NCBI GenBank assembly: GCA_964196565.1
Contig: CAXMUH010000096.1
Coordinates: 1-6,182 of the forward strand
Origin: 2-12-FULL-42-15 sp964196565
Lineage (GTDB): Bacteria; Pseudomonadota; Gammaproteobacteria; Coxiellales; Coxiellaceae
Length of the DNA: 6,182 bases
Direction: 5' to 3'
The position numbers and the translations under genes are program-made. The notes under the pieces are model-generated. The model was not told where the DNA came from, made no database searches, and saw only the letters and a program-made list of their open reading frames with translations. The stretch's first letter is position 1; every line of letters starts with the position of its first letter. This document shows positions 5,057 through 6,182 of this stretch, in pieces.

Positions 5057-6028
5057 TCAGAGTTTTTTGCCATCCAGCTTATCTTGGCAGGAAGTAATAT
5101 TTAAAAAGTCCAAAATGGTTGGCACAAACAGCGTTTGCCCGCGCACGAGTGACAGTTGCAGGCCGCCGCTATAGAGCGTGTCTTTTGCGTTAAACACTGC
5201 AAAAATATCACGATCTTGTTTTTGTTGCGTACCATGCACAATACTGTGACCACCGTGATCGGTGGCAATAATAACCAGCCATTGATTACCATTATTTTCA
5301 GATGCTTTAATCGCAGCTGCAAGGGTATCAACGTTATAAAGTTCGCTGGTTAATGCAGACATGTAATGAGGATTATTGGGGTCAAAACCAGATTGATGAC
5401 CTGTCTCATCTGGATCTAGATAGTGCACAAAAATAAAAGTCGGTGGATTGTTTTGCAAAATACTGGCGACAACATCTTGCGTCATTTTTTTATCTGCAGG
5501 TAATAGCTCACTGTCATTTTTATAAGTATAAAGTCGATTGATGCTCGCAGCATCATCACCATAAAAATTGTAACCCGCGACGATTTGCAATGGCTGCCAA
5601 TCGGTAAAAGAAGCGGTGGTGGCATCTATTCGATAATGTTTAATGTAATTATAAATGGTTGGATAATTGCGATTGTACTTGCCGCGATTGAGATCACCAT
5701 TATAACGAATGTGATGATGCTCGGCCCAGGCTCCAGTTAAGATTGTAACCCAGCCAGGCTCTGATAACGTTAATTGTTTGCTGTCATCATTTAAATGGCC
5801 GCCAGCATAGATATGATTATCGATAGCGCCATCATCGATTAACTGAATAAAATTTTCTGCTGAATGATTATTCTTTAGGGTTAAATAAGCTTGATTAAAT
5901 GCGTCACGACGAGTGCCGTCTAAACCAATTAACAGTACATGTTTATTTTGCAGCGGACAATAATTTTGTGCGTAAGCGTTGCTGGCAAATAAAATAAGTA
6001 ATAATGAAACTTTAAGAAATGATCGCAT
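5057..6028 (-). CDS. Exported type I phosphodiesterase / alkaline-phosphatase-superfamily enzyme
   Basis: This 323-residue protein belongs to the two-metal phosphodiesterase/nucleotide-pyrophosphatase branch of the alkaline phosphatase superfamily. A signal peptide is clear: basic start M-R-S-F-L-K, hydrophobic core about 7-16, probable cut after A-Y-A at residue 20, so it should act in the periplasm or be secreted. The full metal set is visible: D37 in G-L-D-G-T-R-R-D, D207 and H211 in P-D-E-T-G-H, D257 and H258 in T-D-H-G-G, and H265 in V-H-G. The nucleophile position, in L-S-E-P-G-W-V-T-I-L-T-G, is a serine (S89) where characterised nucleotide pyrophosphatases have threonine. Two cysteines, 24 and 314, could form one disulfide joining the termini. 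The substrate cannot be told: a nucleotide or another phosphate mono- or diester. AAGG (complement of 6035-6038) lies 6 nt before the ATG. The start is further supported by the signal peptide. Confidence 0.92.
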   Translation of the reverse strand: MRSFLKVSLLLILFASNAYAQNYCPLQNKHVLLIGLDGTRRDAFNQAYLTLKNNHSAENFIQLIDDGAIDNHIYAGGHLNDDSKQLTLSEPGWVTILTGAWAEHHHIRYNGDLNRGKYNRNYPTIYNYIKHYRIDATTASFTDWQPLQIVAGYNFYGDDAASINRLYTYKNDSELLPADKKMTQDVVASILQNNPPTFIFVHYLDPDETGHQSGFDPNNPHYMSALTSELYNVDTLAAAIKASENNGNQWLVIIATDHGGHSIVHGTQQKQDRDIFAVFNAKDTLYSGGLQLSLVRGQTLFVPTILDFLNITSCQDKLDGKKL

Positions 6029-6055
6029 GATATGCCTTATTGATTAAGGTTTTTG

Positions 6056-6064
6056 ATTATCACA
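6056..6064 (-). promoter_or_regulatory. Possible extended -10 promoter for the phosphodiesterase gene
   Basis: Read on the minus strand, TGTGATAAT is an extended -10 motif (TG-N before GATAAT, 5 of 6 to consensus). The start of the coding region is 28 bases further, giving a leader of roughly 20 nt. The -35 region is an A-rich tract without a good hexamer, as is common for extended -10 promoters. Confidence 0.4.
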
Positions 6065-6140
6065 GTGTAACTAAAACTTTTTTGTTTTTAAAGTAGGTGG
6101 GATAAAAAACTGCCCGAATATACCCAAGCCGGTTAGAAAC

Positions 6141-6182
6141 TAGGTGCTGTTAAGGCACCATCTGATGTAGCCCGGACAAGCA
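6141..6182 (+). repeat. REP-like element D, cut by the window end
   Basis: A plus-oriented unit begins with TAGGTGC and a small hairpin GGTGC (6143-6147)/GCACC (6155-6159). The leader GGCACCATCTGA (6154-6165) is identical to the one in element C. GTAG (6167-6170) and CCCGGAC (6171-6177), the left arm of H1, follow. The rest of H1 and any H2 lie beyond the window. Confidence 0.75.

Overview
The window looks like chromosomal DNA of a gammaproteobacterium with moderately low GC. The evidence is a carB gene followed directly by greA, both encoding proteins very close to the E. coli and Pseudomonas type. The carA-carB-greA order is known from Pseudomonas and from Legionella/Coxiella-like genomes. 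AT-rich codon choice and abundant dispersed palindromes would fit a Legionellales-like or related lineage, but that placement is inference.

Layout. Bases 1-2556 (+) hold the last 851 codons of carB, the large subunit of carbamoyl-phosphate synthetase; about 235 N-terminal residues lie outside the window. A 136-bp gap with a good sigma70-type promoter leads to greA (2693-3172, +), a transcript-cleavage factor. Next comes a small exported protein with eight cysteines (3271-3585, +) that I do not recognise. It faces, end to end, an alpha/beta hydrolase on the minus strand (3672-4424). A 632-bp stretch without protein genes follows (4425-5056). Last is an exported type I phosphodiesterase/alkaline-phosphatase-superfamily enzyme on the minus strand (5057-6028), preceded by a likely extended -10 promoter.

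The most striking content is between the genes. Four places (about 3173-3242, 3598-3668, 4464-4591 and 6141-6182) carry members of one modular palindromic repeat family. The modules are a GGCACCATCTGA-like leader, a GTAG tetranucleotide, a GC-rich hairpin (H1, CCCGGAC...GGCCGGG) and a second hairpin (H2) with a 7-bp stem and 3-nt loop. GTAG followed by a GC-rich hairpin is the hallmark of REP sequences moved by RAYT-type (TnpA-REP) Y1 transposases. The four H2 stems differ in sequence, yet every difference is compensated on the other arm, so the fold is conserved rather than the sequence. The four loci combine the modules differently: one single unit, one H2-H1-H2 palindrome between convergent genes, one inverted pair, and one unit cut by the window edge.

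The 632-bp gap also holds a possible small RNA on the plus strand (about 4702-4790): an 11-bp perfect hairpin, a G-rich linker that could form a pseudoknot, and a terminator-like hairpin ending in a T run. No protein gene on that strand would need this terminator. A 14-bp perfect palindrome lies just upstream. carB and greA are housekeeping genes; the other three protein genes show no clear shared pathway, and two of them encode envelope or exported proteins.
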